64,000 bases of DNA from Zygnema cylindricum (lineage: Eukaryota; Streptophyta; Zygnematophyceae; Zygnematales; Zygnemataceae): positions 1 through 64,000 of the forward strand of contig JBBHKE010001986.1 in assembly GCA_037447655.1 (NCBI GenBank), in the 5' to 3' direction. Under the pieces are notes generated by a model, which was given only the letters and a program-made list of their open reading frames with translations, made no database searches and had not been told where the DNA came from. The position numbers and the translations under genes are program-made. Of the stretch, positions 1 to 11,332 are shown piece by piece (within the stretch, counting starts at the first letter, position 1; each line of letters opens with the position of its first letter).

Positions 1-195
1 CCTGCACCTAGTACTATTGCAGCTGCCAGTACTAGGTGCAGCTGCTGCCAGAACTACTGCTACTGCAGCTGCTAGTACTACCTACTGCTGTTGCCAGTAG
101 TAGTGCTACTGCAACTGGGACTAGCTGCAACTGCTGCCAGTAGTACTAGCTGCTGGCAGTGCTACTGCAGCAGGTAGTACTAGCTACTGCTACTC
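1..195. repeat. CAG/CTG-type degenerate satellite
   Basis: The first 195 bases are built almost only from short blocks such as GCTGCTGCCAGTACTA, CTGCTACTGCAG and TAGTACTAGCTG. It is a degenerate trinucleotide-based satellite that runs off the left edge, so its full length is unknown. It abruptly gives way to AT-rich DNA at about 196. No long reading frame or gene signal is visible in it. Confidence 0.85.
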
Positions 196-589
196 CAATT
201 AATAAAAATAATAATAAGAATTCACATTTTATACACTTCATAAAATAATTCATAAAAATAAAAGTAAAAAATCACATTTCAAACACTTCAAAAAATAAAC
301 CCAAAAAACAAGAATAAAAAATTATACCAATTTGCCTGCATATTGCAGATTGGTAGGTATTCCTGCCTTCCTGAACAGTGTGCAATTTATTTTTTCATAT
401 CATACTTTGACTAAATTAGTGTGAAATTTCAAATTTTCGTATGTGAAGTTCTTTACGTAATACATACTAAATAAGTAACTATATGAATTACTAACTATAT
501 GAATTACAGTATTAGTACTTTTTTGTCAGTTACATTTTGCAGCGTTACCTTTAAGTCACGGAACGAACATCATGACGTACGTCGCGTAT
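196..589. other. AT-rich intergenic DNA
   Basis: AT-rich sequence with short A runs. It includes a small tandem repeat of a TATGAATTACTAAC-like unit near 481-508. I see no gene, RNA or recognisable transposon in it. Confidence 0.5.
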
Positions 590-786
590 CAAAAAATTTG
601 TCTTTATCGCTAAAACAACATAATAATATAAAATATTAAATTTATAAAATACAATATATCGCGATATATATCGCGATGATTTATGTTGGTCTCGGTACAA
701 TATATCGAGGACTTTGCTCGATCGATATTCGATATATCGAATATCGAAATTATCGCGATATGAAATTACACGATAACCAACACTAG
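590..786. mobile_element. hAT-like MITE remnant (family H, copy 3)
   Basis: The block is rich in TATCGCGATA and TCGATATTCGATAT inverted repeats. On its right it ends in CGATAACCAACACTAG, whose reverse complement (CTAGTGTTGGTTATCG) resembles the terminus of the better preserved copy at 35496-35940 (CAGTGTTTTGTATCGG). The left end is diffuse, so the start is approximate. Placement in hAT is an inference from the terminus and from target duplications of 7 to 8 bases at sister copies. Confidence 0.45.
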
Positions 787-832
787 TGACCGCATTTATT
801 AATGATGGTTCGGCGGGAGCCGTGACGGACGC

Positions 833-1062
833 TACACCGCGAATCGCTATTACTGTACAGTAGTGTTAAAGTTTTTTTCGCCACTTAAAACATCTTTTCT
901 CCGTACACAATTGTCGGATTGTGGATCCGACAATGGCGATTGGAAGGTAACATTCTCAGCTACTGATTGGCGGTCTCAAATTGAAAATTAGATAGGTGTG
1001 TACAGAGAAAAAATGTTTGAAGTGGAGAAAAATTATTAACACTAATAGCGATACACAGTGTA
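833..1062. mobile_element. TA-target MITE, family B copy 1
   Basis: The element starts TACACCGCGAATCGCTATTA and ends AACACTAATAGCGATACACAGTGTA, giving inverted termini flanked by TA. Internally it has CACTTAAAACATCTTTTCTCCG and GATTGGCGGTCT segments shared with copies at 40314-40492, 43230-43450 and 46540-46760. There is no coding capacity. TA duplication with short TIRs is typical of Tc1/mariner-type non-autonomous elements. The superfamily assignment is inference. Confidence 0.8.
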
Positions 1063-1725
1063 CATGAATGTTCTCTGTAAATGTGGACATTGTCCATTAA
1101 AGGTCTTCGATTACGTCAAGTACACGTACGGATACAATATGGAAACGACATCATAACTGATGATGTCAGCAGACGCTAATAACTCTATAGTCTACACAAT
1201 CGTTTAATAGTTAGAGTCAGGACGGACGCAAACGTTCTCTGTCATAGCGTGTTCCCACCGGAAAAAAAAATCACTTCCGCAACAGACGGACGTTCGAATA
1301 ATGTACGGCTTTCCGAGCACCGGCTTTGTAGATTTCGGAAAATCTCGAAAAAACTGTACAAACGAACTTCCTCAAAATACTACGGGATATAGAAGTAGGG
1401 TAAAAGTCGCGTCTTTCTGTGAAACATGCCAACGGTAACCCAAAAAACTGACGTAGCAAAAACAACATCCGAACAGCTATTTCGTTGTTTTCGCGCGAAA
1501 AATATGCATGACTTTGAGCCACCGTGGTCGTCCTTCGAACATTAGTAAATTTGAAAATCTGCATGTTTGTTTTCGCGCCTTTGTCTGATGACGTCAAAGC
1601 GTATGATGTGTCATAGGACACCTTCGATCACAGTTACGTGCCAAAATATTGGTGTGAACGATACCCGTTTTCCGATGAGTTTTCGGAAAATCATCGAAAT
1701 GGGCAAAATGTTACAAATGCTCCGT
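1063..1725. other. intergenic, no recognised feature
   Basis: Unique-looking sequence of mixed composition. A short part near 1140-1190 (the GATGATGTCAGCAGACGC region) recurs at about 15235-15265 beside another MITE. The reading frames here are short and unlike any family I recognise. Confidence 0.4.
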
Positions 1726-1793
1726 TGGGTACTTTTGTTCTATGACCACCGGTGCAGGTGGAGGAGAGCAGCAGTAGTAATAGAAGTAGACAT
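1726..1793 (-). pseudogene. truncated copia gag start beyond the LTR of element B
   Basis: The reverse strand from 1793 starts with ATG and encodes MSTSITT, matching the gag start of element B at 14365 (MSTSTTT, followed by Pro/Ala-rich residues and PVVVEQQ). A frameshift lies within the Pro-rich part. Similarity stops at about 1726, so this is only the first 25 or so codons. It lies downstream of the LTR of B, where a single-copy element should have ended. Confidence 0.65.
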
Positions 1794-2069
1794 GATACAC
1801 TCTCAAAAGCTATGAAGAATGCTACCAAGCAATTGTTTACAAGTGCCATCCTAACCTCACAAAACTCTATCAGGATATAGAGTAGTATAAACAGTGACAA
1901 CTCCCAAAGTTTCATCACAATTGACTTGACAACACTCAAGATATAATACTCAAAAGTTTCCCAAAATTGTCTGCAGTTTACTGCTTGGAAGTCTAGATTC
2001 ATAAAATGCTCTAAGTCCTAAGTCTTATACTCTCGGTGTTCTATCGCCGATACAAGTGTGCGTGAGACG

Positions 2070-3102
2070 TGAAACTCTGAGACCTCCATAAGTCCTCAGA
2101 GTGGATAGCTTCCAAGAAGCCTCTAGGATAACCCTGACCCCTTTGTGTTTCAGCAAAAACAATTGCCACCCTGGCAGACAATAACTCTGACCACCTTCAC
2201 CCTTGTAAAGGCAAGACTCCCTTGAGTCGATAGCAAAAAGAATCTCTGAATTTGCTCCCCTGAGCAGTAAGTTATGGAGGGTCAAAGTTGACCTTTTGTA
2301 CAGAAGCTCTCTGGGAGAGAGGGTCCTATCTCCTAATTTTTCTAAGTCCTATCTCTCTCACGCACTCTATCTACTGATGTACGGAGCCAATCAGATTACT
2401 CCTCCGTACACAAAAGTACAAATGTCGGTGTACTTTCTGTACGAACATTGTACGACATGACCTAAATGTCGACACGTGGTATATTCGGATTCGCTCCCTT
2501 AATCCTCCTAGATGCCGCGATCCAATGCCATTCCGCCACGTGTCATCCGATGTGGCTATGATCAAAAACCGCCGAAATTCCCTTCCGCGATCTCGGCGTT
2601 TAATTTCGGCCGTCTGATTAAATTCACATTTAATCGTAGCCGTAATAAATAAATGCGCGGTATTCGTTTCTTATCCGTACCGTGATCCGTACTTTTACAT
2701 TACTGGTTCTATGTCTCCCGTAAAACTATTTGAGTTAAATGAATTATCTTACGTATAAATGTTTAAATAATTATCAAACCCTATGTTACGTAACACTATC
2801 TCTAGAGTTAACGGTTAGAGCTACCGGCTACCGGCGCATAACTGGCCGGCAGGTTCCAGGTTCAAATCCTGGAGATGGCACATATATTTTTGTAACATAT
2901 CCTTAATTATAATAAACTAATATTTATATCCCGTAAACCTCTGGATAGCCTAGGTAGCCATAGCTATAGCTTCCTCTCCAATTTCTCAGTGACTGCAACA
3001 AGTTTGAGAGTTCGAGGGAGAAGTTAGAGGTAGGTTGCCTCGACTTCTTTCTTATTTCTATTCAGACCAAGAAAATAATTTAAAAGACCATTAATTTCTA
3101 CA
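2070..3102 (-). mobile_element. solo LTR of the A copia family
   Basis: Reverse-complement match over about 1.03 kb to the LTRs of element A (5958-7004 and 11333-12382), with the same TG...CA ends (TGAAACTCTGAG on +, ending AATTTCTACA). It is flanked by AGACG (2065-2069) and AGAGG (3103-3107), a target duplication with one substitution. The paralogous site at 14665 reads GTACTTGAGAGGTACGTCC without the insert, which confirms the insertion. No internal region remains, so it is a solo LTR left by LTR-LTR recombination. Confidence 0.9.
2800..2881 (+). other. tRNA-like module inside the A-family LTR (antisense to the LTR)
   Basis: CCAGG-TTCAAAT-CCTGG at about 2862-2878 is a perfect T-arm with a seven-base loop and contains a Pol III B-box-like GGTTCAAATCC. 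Upstream, ACGGTTAGAGC resembles a D-loop. The end AGATGGCA can pair partly with ATCT near 2806. The equivalent part of element A (about 6160-6245, reverse) and of the 16808 fragment (about 17010-17095, reverse) is more degraded in the arm. It is a tRNA-like fossil, not a supported tRNA gene, because the anticodon and acceptor arms do not fold cleanly. Confidence 0.4.
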
Positions 3103-3284
3103 AGAGGTACGTCCAAAATCAGCCCACCTACTGAGATCTACGTGTTCCTAATCCTACCAACCCAATCTATCATCGTACAGTCAATATTACTCAGAATCTA
3201 TATTAAGTGATTGTACAAATACTTGTCGGCTAAGTCACTTGTGATACACTTATGAATCTCATCCTTTGATTTGATTCATATCAA

Positions 3285-3560
3285 TCGCAGTTGCGTTGTC
3301 CCGTACCGAATCACATTCATATCACCCGCAGCTGCGGTGTCCCGTACCAAATCATATCTAAGGTAACAGCAGTTGCGTTCTCTGTACGGATCATGTCCAA
3401 AGTAACCGCACGGATCATGTCCAAAGTAACCGCAGTTGCGTTGTCCTATCTTTGTCGCAGCTTTGCTGTTGAGGTGCTCTGTTTGCAGAGCAACAACGGT
3501 GCTGCGCTGCAATGCTGCGCTGCAGTGTTGCGCTGCTCTGTGTGCATAGCACGTGCGTTG
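3285..3560. repeat. degenerate tandem repeat in the LTR of B
   Basis: A unit built around GCAGTTGCGTTGTCCCGTAC with an ATCATGTCCAAAGTAACC spacer recurs about five times, then grades into GCTGCGCTGCAATGCTGCGC. The same array, with fewer units, lies in the right LTR at about 14838-15075. Copy number therefore differs between the two LTRs of one element. Confidence 0.75.
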
Positions 3561-3665
3561 TCCTGTACTGCACTCAAGTGATGTCCTTGTGAACTTACGT
3601 TACAAATTACTACTTTTCTGCTGTCACACTAATTTACTAAGACTTAAAGTTTTCCAAATTCAACA

Positions 3666-5957
3666 CTCCCCTATAACTTTAGACTTAGTGTATGAGAGCA
3701 CTTGCGATGTCAAAGCAGCGCAACTACGATGTCACACTTAGCGCAGCATGGCAACATAGCAACGCAACATAGCAGCGCCGAAAATCAACTAGTCACCTAG
3801 TCCCACTACACCGTGATTGTGGACTAGCGCAGCATGGCAGTATAGCAGTGTATCAACACATCTATTCACACAGTCCTACTGCATCCCTATAATACTTCAG
3901 CTTGGGAGCAGGGAGAGCTTTAGTAAGCATATCAGCAATCATTCTTACGTCTGGAAGATAGCATAATTTGATCGCCCTAGAGAACACATTTTCTCATACA
4001 AAGTGTAATCTTACATCCATGTGCTTACTCTTGAAGTGGTGACTTGAGTTAGAGGCAATGGCAATGGCAGCCTGGTTATCACACCAGATCACTTGTATAC
4101 CATCCTGCATTAATCTTAGTTCTTGTAACATGGATTTTACCCATAAGAGTTCTTTGGGGGCCGAGCTTGCTGCCATATATTCTGACTCCATTGGCCACTG
4201 CGGTGTAACCTTTTAAAGTTTGCTGCCCCAGCAGCAAGTCCCGTTCCAAATTTGCAAAACGAATCCACTAGTGGATTTCTGGGTTGGCATGTCGCCATAT
4301 CTTGCATCACTCCACGTTTGCAGCTTCACTTATACTCCGCCTAGTGTATGTTTGAGGTATTTTGTTCTTGCCAAATATCTTAAGACTCTCCTTGCTGCAT
4401 CAAAATCAGATTTTCTCGGATTCTCTAGAATCCTGCTCAATACCACGACTGCTGCAGCAATGTTAAGACGGTTACAGTTCATGAAATATATTAAGCTTCC
4501 ACTATATGTCTCTAAGGTATTTGTATCATAGAATCATTCTCCCCTGACTCTAAATACTCGCTAACAATGACACCTGGTTCTGTCTCTTCTCCCTCTAGCT
4601 TCTGCCGAAATTCCATTGGAGTTAGACATCCTTTTGCCCCCCCGCATTTCGTACTCAACTAACATGTTTCCAATTGCCTTTTTTTGAGTCAATTTTATTA
4701 TTTTCTTATTTCTGTCCCTTTCTACCTGAATACCCAAAAATTATTTTGCCTCACCGAGGTCTTTCATCTCGAATCGTAAGTTTAGAGCAGTTTTGATTTT
4801 GTTAAGTTCAGACATTGATTTGCTAATTAATAGTAAATCATCTACATACACTGCTATATACACTATCCCATTTTCACCTTAAAGAAAGTAGACACAGTGA
4901 TCACAACTTATCCGTTGAAATCCTAAGCTAGTCAAGAATTCACCAAGCTTCAGATTCCATTGCCTAGGGGCCTGTTTTAAGCCATACAAAGATTTTAGCA
5001 ACTTGCATACTAGGTGCTCTTTTCTTGGTTCTGCATACTTTTCAGGCTGCATCATGTAAATGGTCTCCTCTAGTTCTCCATGCAAAACTGTTGTCTTTAC
5101 ATCCATCTGATGTAATTCCATATCCTTTATAGATACTAGGGACAACAAAATTCTAACTGTCCGAAATCTTACAACCAGAGAGAATGTTTCTACAAAATCG
5201 ATTCCTTCCTTTTTACTATAACCCTTTGCCACAAGTCTAGCCTTATATTGTTCAATTGTGTTATCAAGATTTAACTTGAGCTTGAATACCCGTTTGCTGC
5301 TGATCGTTTTTCGGTCCGGAGGAAGTTGCACAAGCTCCCATGTTTTAGCCTCCACGATCGACTTCATTTTGTCGTTTGCTGCCTCGGTAAAGTGATTCCG
5401 CTTTGGTGATGAGAAGGTCTCTTGCATGGTCAAGGGCTCCTTTGATGCTGCCGAGTAGGCAAAGTGAGAGCTTGCTAGCAAGCGGCTGCTGGATCTTCTT
5501 CCCTCCAGAAATTCTGAGGCTGAGATCGTCGTATGCCGCGAATTGCGCTGATTGCACCGATTGCGCTGGTTGCTATCCGTGTGTATTGATTGCTGATTGT
5601 CCGATAGGAACTGAACTTGTTGAGGAATTTGGAGAGAGTCTGATTTTTGGAGTCACCACCGGAGAATGTTGTACCTGCAAAACAATTTCTTGCACGCAAT
5701 CTAAAATGACATACTCCTGTACTTTTTGTTGTTTTTTGGTGCTTTGTCATTTGAAATAAATCTATCGAGTCTAGTTCATCTTTGACAATGATATTTGCTA
5801 CAACTATTTTCACTCTCCCAAATACAAAGACTGTGTAACCTTTATAGTGATCATCATATCCTAACAAATTACCCGGTAATCCTTGCGGTTCCATTTTCCA
5901 TCTGTCCGTAGACGTATCCAAGATAAAGCATTGACTAACAAAGACTTTGAAATGGCT
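3666..5957 (-). pseudogene. element B copia pol, C-terminal half (integrase end, RT, RNase H)
   Basis: Reading right to left, the first part (5957 to about 5760) is the integrase C-terminal region with HFKVFVSQ and GNLLGYD motifs. It continues the open frame cut off at 12383. The RT follows (5481-4740), with [35 protein letters not shown] and a YVDD box at about 4838-4850. RNase H follows (4191-3994), with ESEYMAASS, WCDNQAAIAI and KSKHMDVRLHFV. Several stops and frameshifts break it. An AT-poor linker of about 300 bases (5480-5760) separates integrase from RT. The polypurine tract of B and its LTR follow at 3665. It is a defective Ty1/copia polyprotein split by element A. Confidence 0.9.
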
Positions 5958-7004
5958 TGTAGAAACTAATGGTTTTAAAGTATTTTCTAGGTCTGAAAAG
6001 AAATAAAGAAGCCGAGGCAGTCTATCTCTAACTTCTCTCTCCAACTCTCAAACTTGTCGCAGTCACTGAGAAATTGGAGAGGAAGCTAGAGCCATGGCTA
6101 CCTAGGCTATCCTGAGGTTTACGGGAAATTTATATTAGTTAAGGTTTATTTATTTAAAATGTATGTGCCGGCGACAGGAATTGATCCTTGTACCTACCCG
6201 CCGGCAGATAGGAAATAACCGGTAGCCTTAGCAGTTAAGTCTACGATTAATGTTACGTAGTATATAGTTTGATAATTAATTAAATAGGTATACGTACGAT
6301 AATTCATTTAACTATAATAGATTACGGGATATATAGATCGGTAATATATAAAGTACAGATTACGGTACGGACTAAAAATCAATACCGCGCATTTGTTTCG
6401 TAAGTGAAACAAATACCGCGCATGTATTTATTACGGCTACGATTAAATTAGATTCTAATCGGACGGCCGCAATTAGCGCCGAGATCACGGAGGAAGATTT
6501 CGGCGGTTTGTGGCCATCGCCACATCGGATGACGCGTGGCGAAATTACGTTGGATCGTGGAATCTCCGGAGATTATAGCACCGGATCCGGATATGACATG
6601 TGTCGACATTTAGGCCATGTCGTACAATGTTCGTACCTAAAGTACACCGGCAACTATACTTTTGCGTACGGAACTCTATTCTGATTGGTTCCGTACATCA
6701 GTAGATAAAGTCTGTGAGAGAGATAAGACTTAGAAAAGTTAGGAGATAGGACCCTCTCTCCTAGAGAGCTTCTGTACAAAAGGTCAACTTTGACCCTCCA
6801 TAACTTACTGCTCAGGGGAGCAAATTCAGAGATTCTTTTTGCTATCACTCAGGGAAGTCTTGCCTTCACAGGGGTGCAGGTGGTCAGGGTTTTTGTCTGC
6901 CAGGGTGGCAGTTATTTTTGCTGAAACACAAAGGGGTGAGGATTATCCTAGAGGCTTCTTGGAAGCTGTCTACTCTGAGGACTTATGGAGGTCTCAGAGT
7001 TTCA
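5958..7004 (+). repeat. 5' LTR of element A
   Basis: A 1047-bp LTR with TG...CA ends, matching 11333-12382 over its whole length with scattered substitutions. A gag-like ATG at 6985 lies just inside the LTR end, so the reading frame starts in the last bases of the LTR. The stretch after it (GGTTATGGGCCCACC) would hold the primer binding site, but I cannot match it to a particular tRNA. Confidence 0.93.
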
Positions 7005-10000
7005 GGTTATGGGCCCACCCTCTAGGGTACCAATCTTTAATGGAACTGGCTTCATATACTGGGAAAGTATGATGATAGGAGCTCTATGCGAAAAAAGGTT
7101 TTGGGGGATAGTGAGTGGACGGTTGGGGCGTCCATCAAGTCTTGGAATTCCTCCAAGGTTTGGAGGAACCAGATTCACCAGGAAAGAGGATCCACCTTCA
7201 ACGGAGGAAAAAAAAGAAGGAGAGGTGGTGGACAAAGGAAAGGAGAAGGAGACGACCACACCAATAGCAACTGGTTCGACATTCATGTCACCTATTCCGA
7301 GGAATGAGGAGAATGATACTGAAACCAAGGACTTCAACAATATGGCGGCAAAGCACTTCATCCTACGCCATCTCACTCAAGGACTAGCATGTCCTCATTT
7401 GCAGGTAGAAAGGGCATCCAATCTTTGGATGGCTCTCATAGAGATGTACCGGAGTGGTACGATTCAGCAACAACAGTTGGCTGGTCAGAAAGTTAATGAG
7501 TATGTATACAAAGGGGGAAATATGTTGGATTTTTGCAATGAGCTTGCTACACTCTTCATGGAGCTAGAGAGTGCGGCAAAAGATTTTAGTGAAAAAAAAA
7601 AGTTAACTGTTTACTGATAAAGTTACCTGATGAGTTCGTGAACATAGTTTACCGTGTGCAGGACTTGCCTGACTCAAGGTGGATATGGAACTCAGTGGTA
7701 GGGATGATTCTCGTTCAAGAGAATACAATTGAGATCCGAAGGGGAGGAAAGAGTAGCCAAGCCTTGGCAACAGCGATTGATTGGAGGAACAGGGATTCCC
7801 GAAAACCGATCGGAAACTATGGGGGTAGGGAGCAGAAAAAACAAGCCGACGAGTTCGAACCAAGGACTCCCAAAGGTTTATGCCATTTTTGTAAGAAACC
7901 GGGGCACTATATGGCAGAGTGCACTAAGCTAACCGAGCTTCGGTTAAAGGAGGGGCAGACCAGTGGTACCCCGAGAGGAAAGAAAAAGGCCCTTGTCACA
8001 CAGGTACTTGAGGCGGAATCCGAGGACGAGGACAATGAGCTCCTTTTGGATGAGGAGTTGGAGGCGAAAAATGAGGTCGAAATTCCACGAAGGCAGAAAT
8101 GTGCTTACGGTGGATTGAAAGGTGAAGCAGGCTGGATTGTAGATTCAGGTGCCTCCATGCACATGTGTAAGGATAGACACCTGTTCACTAAGATAAGAAA
8201 GATTCCCACCGTAGAGATAGAGTACGGGGATGGGAGGATAGTCACCACTACTCTTGTAGGATCGGTAGATCTAAAAGTGTTAGTAGAAGGAAAGACATCC
8301 ATATTAACATTCTCCGATGTATTGTTTATTCCGGAGCTGAACAAAAATCTTATCTCTACATCAGTATTAGATGATAAGGGTTTTTTCACTAGCACTAGGG
8401 AAGGAGTCTTTACTACTAGTTTTGAGGAGGATGTCTATTTCATTGCTGTGAAAGGTAGCCATGGGATGTTTAGGCTGATCTTAAGTAATGAAAAGAAGAA
8501 ACTTTATTATGCTGGTGTTCATGATATTATGATGTGGCATAAGAGGCTTGGGCATGTGAATCTAGATAAGTTAAGAGAGATGAAAAATATGGGAGTGGTG
8601 GAAGGGATTCAGTTCAGTGAAAGTAATGATATAAGTGATTGTAGTGGATGTGCTTAAGGTAAAGCACACAGATTACCCTTTCCTAAATCAGCCACGTATA
8701 AAGGAGGAAAAATTCTAGATCTAGTACACACAGATATTTGGGGACCGGCTAAAGTGCCCTCACCGGGGGGGAAGAGATTTATGATGACTATAACTGATGA
8801 TTGGTCTCGGTATTCCCGGGTATATTTTTTGAAAAACAAGTCTAAAGCTGAGGATTGTTTTAGACAATATAAAGCATGGAGCGAAAAACTCCATGAAACT
8901 CCAATCAAGAGAGTAAGGAGTGACAATGGTGGAGAGTATACTTCTAACCAGTTTGAGGATTTTCTGAGGGAAGATGGGGTTCAACACCAAAAGACAGTTC
9001 CAGAAAATCCGGAACAGAATGGGGTAGCTGAAAGGTTAAATAGAACACTAAGTGATAGTGCTAGAAGTATGTTGTCAGATAAAAAGATAGGAAAAAGGTT
9101 TTGGGCAGAAGCAATGAACTGTGCTAATTACCTCAAGAATAGAGTTCTTACTTCAGCTATGAAAGATCAAACACCATATGAGAGATGGACAGGCCGAAAA
9201 CCAGTCATATCTCACTTAAAGGTTTTCGGCAGTCAAGTGTTCAGTCTAGATACTGATCGGTCCAATTGGAATCTAGATCCTAAAGGAAAACCGGGATACT
9301 TATTAGGATATGATGAAGATGTTAAAGGATATAGAGTTTATGATCTAAAAAGGGAAGATATAATCTTAGTAAAGCATCTAGTAGTTATGGATGAAGGAAA
9401 GTCTGTGTATCCCTTCAAATATACGAAGTCAGTAAAAATCAGATTTGAGTCAGAAAATTCCGATGACTTTGAGCTTCCTAACTATCCAGGTTTTAGAGAA
9501 GATGACATTCTTGTAGGAACAAATCAGACCGAAAAGGACTCGACTGTGGAAACTCCAGTGACAACTCTACTCAAAGCGGAAGACGTGGTGGAAATTGATT
9601 CGAAATCAAGGGATAGGGGAGAAGCCGAGTTTGTTCAAAAGAATCCACGAGAACCATCTATTCCAGCCTCAGATTTTGAGGGGAGGAGGAGAAGTAGCAA
9701 AAGACTGCAAGAAAAACAGGTTAATTACAAGGTAACTAAACTATCTCATCAAGATGAACCTCAAACTTATGGAGAGGCGATGACTTGTCCAGAAAGAAAC
9801 CGGTGGAAGACAGCCATCAATGAGGAGATGGCTTCAATCATGGCAGCCGATACTTGGGAGCTGGTGGACTGTCCACCTAACTGAAAACCAATCGGTTGTA
9901 AGTGGGTTTTCAAATTAAAACTGAACCCAGATAACACAATCGAGCGCTACAAGGCCAGATTAGTGGCAAAGGGATTTACACAAAAGGAAGGAATTGACTA

Positions 10001-11319
10001 CGAGGAAACCTTTGCCCCGGTGGTCAGATTTCCCTCCGTCCGCATACTTCTCAGTTTAGCAGCGGCGGAAGACATGGAAGTGCATCAGATGGACATCAAG
10101 ACAACCTTTTTGCATGGAGAATTGGAAGAGGAGATCTTCATGCGACAACCCGAAGGTTTTGTGGAGGAAGGAGAGGAGAGTAAGGTATGCCGGCTGATTA
10201 AATCTCTTTATGGTTTGAAACACGCACCTTGACAATGGAATAAGAAGCTTGATGAGTTTCTTACCGGTCTGGGATATATTCGGATCAGCTCAGATCACTC
10301 AATCTATGTTTTTGAAGATGAGGAAGGTTTTATATTTATTGCAATTTATGTTGATGATTTGCTTGTTTTAAGTAAATCAATGGAAAAAATTAACAAACTG
10401 AAAACCGATCTTAAGGGGAGATTTGAAATGAAGGATTTGGGAGAAGCAAGATATATTTTGGGAATTCAAGTAGAGAGAGACCGAAAAAGGAAAATTATAA
10501 GACTGACTCAAAAGGAAGCAATAGGGAACATGCTTGAAATATTTCAAATGGATAAAGCTAATGAAGAAAGGAACTGAGGGGAGTGAGGAAGAAGGAGTCA
10601 TATTCTTAGACGAGGAATTATCTCCTGATGAACAGAAGTTCATGCAGACTATTCCTTATAGGTAAGTAGTGGGAAGTCTAATCTATTTTATGAATTGTAC
10701 CCGGCCGGATTTAGCTGCAGCTGTAGGAGTGCTGAGTAGCAGTCTAAATGCTCCCACTAAGAAGGATTGGGAGGCAGCTAAGAGAGTCCTTAGATATTTC
10801 GTAGGAACTAGGGATCTATGGTTGCATTTGGGTGGGGAGAATACTGACATCACTACTTGGAGTGATGTCAGTTATGGTGATGCTCCGATGAGGAGATGCA
10901 CTTCTGGATATGTATTATATGTGGGTGATGGGGCTTGCTGTTGGAGTAGCAAACAACAAAAGGTTATTGCTCAGTCCACCATGGAGGCTGAGTATATGGC
11001 CTCTTGCTCTGCTGTAAAAGAATTGATGTGGGTCAAGTCTTTGCTTGGTGAGCTTGGTCACCTTAAGAGTGGTGTGCAGAAAATATTTTGTGATAATCAG
11101 GCAGCAATCGCTATTTTTGCCAATCCTAAACATCATTTTAAAGCCAAACACATGGACATCAGACTCAGCTTTGTTAGAGAAAAAGTAGAAAACAAAATAA
11201 TCAGTTTAGAGTACAGACCAGATAGTGAGATGGTAGCGGATATGATGACCAAACTTGTGCCTTCCCCTAAGCTAATTTTTTGCAGGGAGAAGTGTCGTCT
11301 GAAATTAAAGATTGACTAG
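6985..11319 (+). pseudogene. gag-pol polyprotein of copia element A, disabled
   Basis: Gag (6985-7617) contains LTQGLACPHLQVE and a following UBN2-like helix region. A 10-A run at 7592-7601 shifts the frame. The next part (7638-8657) has a zinc knuckle CHFCKKPGHYMAEC (7881-7922), the aspartic protease IVDSGAS (about 8136) and the pre-integrase motif HKRLGHV. A TAA stop at 8655 precedes integrase (8660-9400), with HTDIWGP, SDNGGEY and PENPEQNGVAER as the D, D and E boxes. RT follows (9885-10560), with KARLVAKGF, a TGA at 9882 and another at 10230 (an Arg codon turned to TGA), and YVDD near 10348. A frameshift near 10575 and a TAA at 10663 precede RNase H (10669-11319), with MEAEYMASCS, CDNQAAIAI and KAKHMDIRLSFV. 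Order and motifs are diagnostic for Ty1/copia. Confidence 0.95.
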
Positions 11320-11320
11320 A

Positions 11321-11332
11321 AAATAAGGGGAG
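11321..11332 (+). other. polypurine tract of element A
   Basis: AAATAAGGGGAG sits directly before the TG of the 3' LTR, the position required for plus-strand priming. The same GGGGAG motif precedes the LTR of B on the opposite strand. Confidence 0.8.

Larger units (their letters stand above)
1794..3665 (-). repeat. LTR of copia element B (left copy) plus gag leader, split by a solo LTR
   Basis: The 3103-3665 and 1794-2069 parts together match 14366-15155, the LTR and leader at the other end of B. The outer edge is TGTTG on the minus strand at 3665, directly after a polypurine tract (minus-strand AGGGGAG at 3666-3672). The inner LTR boundary is not resolved, because both copies continue into the same leader and gag start. 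The block is interrupted by an A-family solo LTR (2070-3102). Confidence 0.7.

Noticed and set aside
2800-2881. A functional tRNA gene
   Set aside because: Only the T-arm is sound. Anticodon and acceptor arms do not fold cleanly, and the segment is part of a repeated LTR.
3285-3560. CRISPR-like array
   Set aside because: The repeats are degenerate with similar spacers, lie within a retrotransposon LTR, and the genome is eukaryotic.
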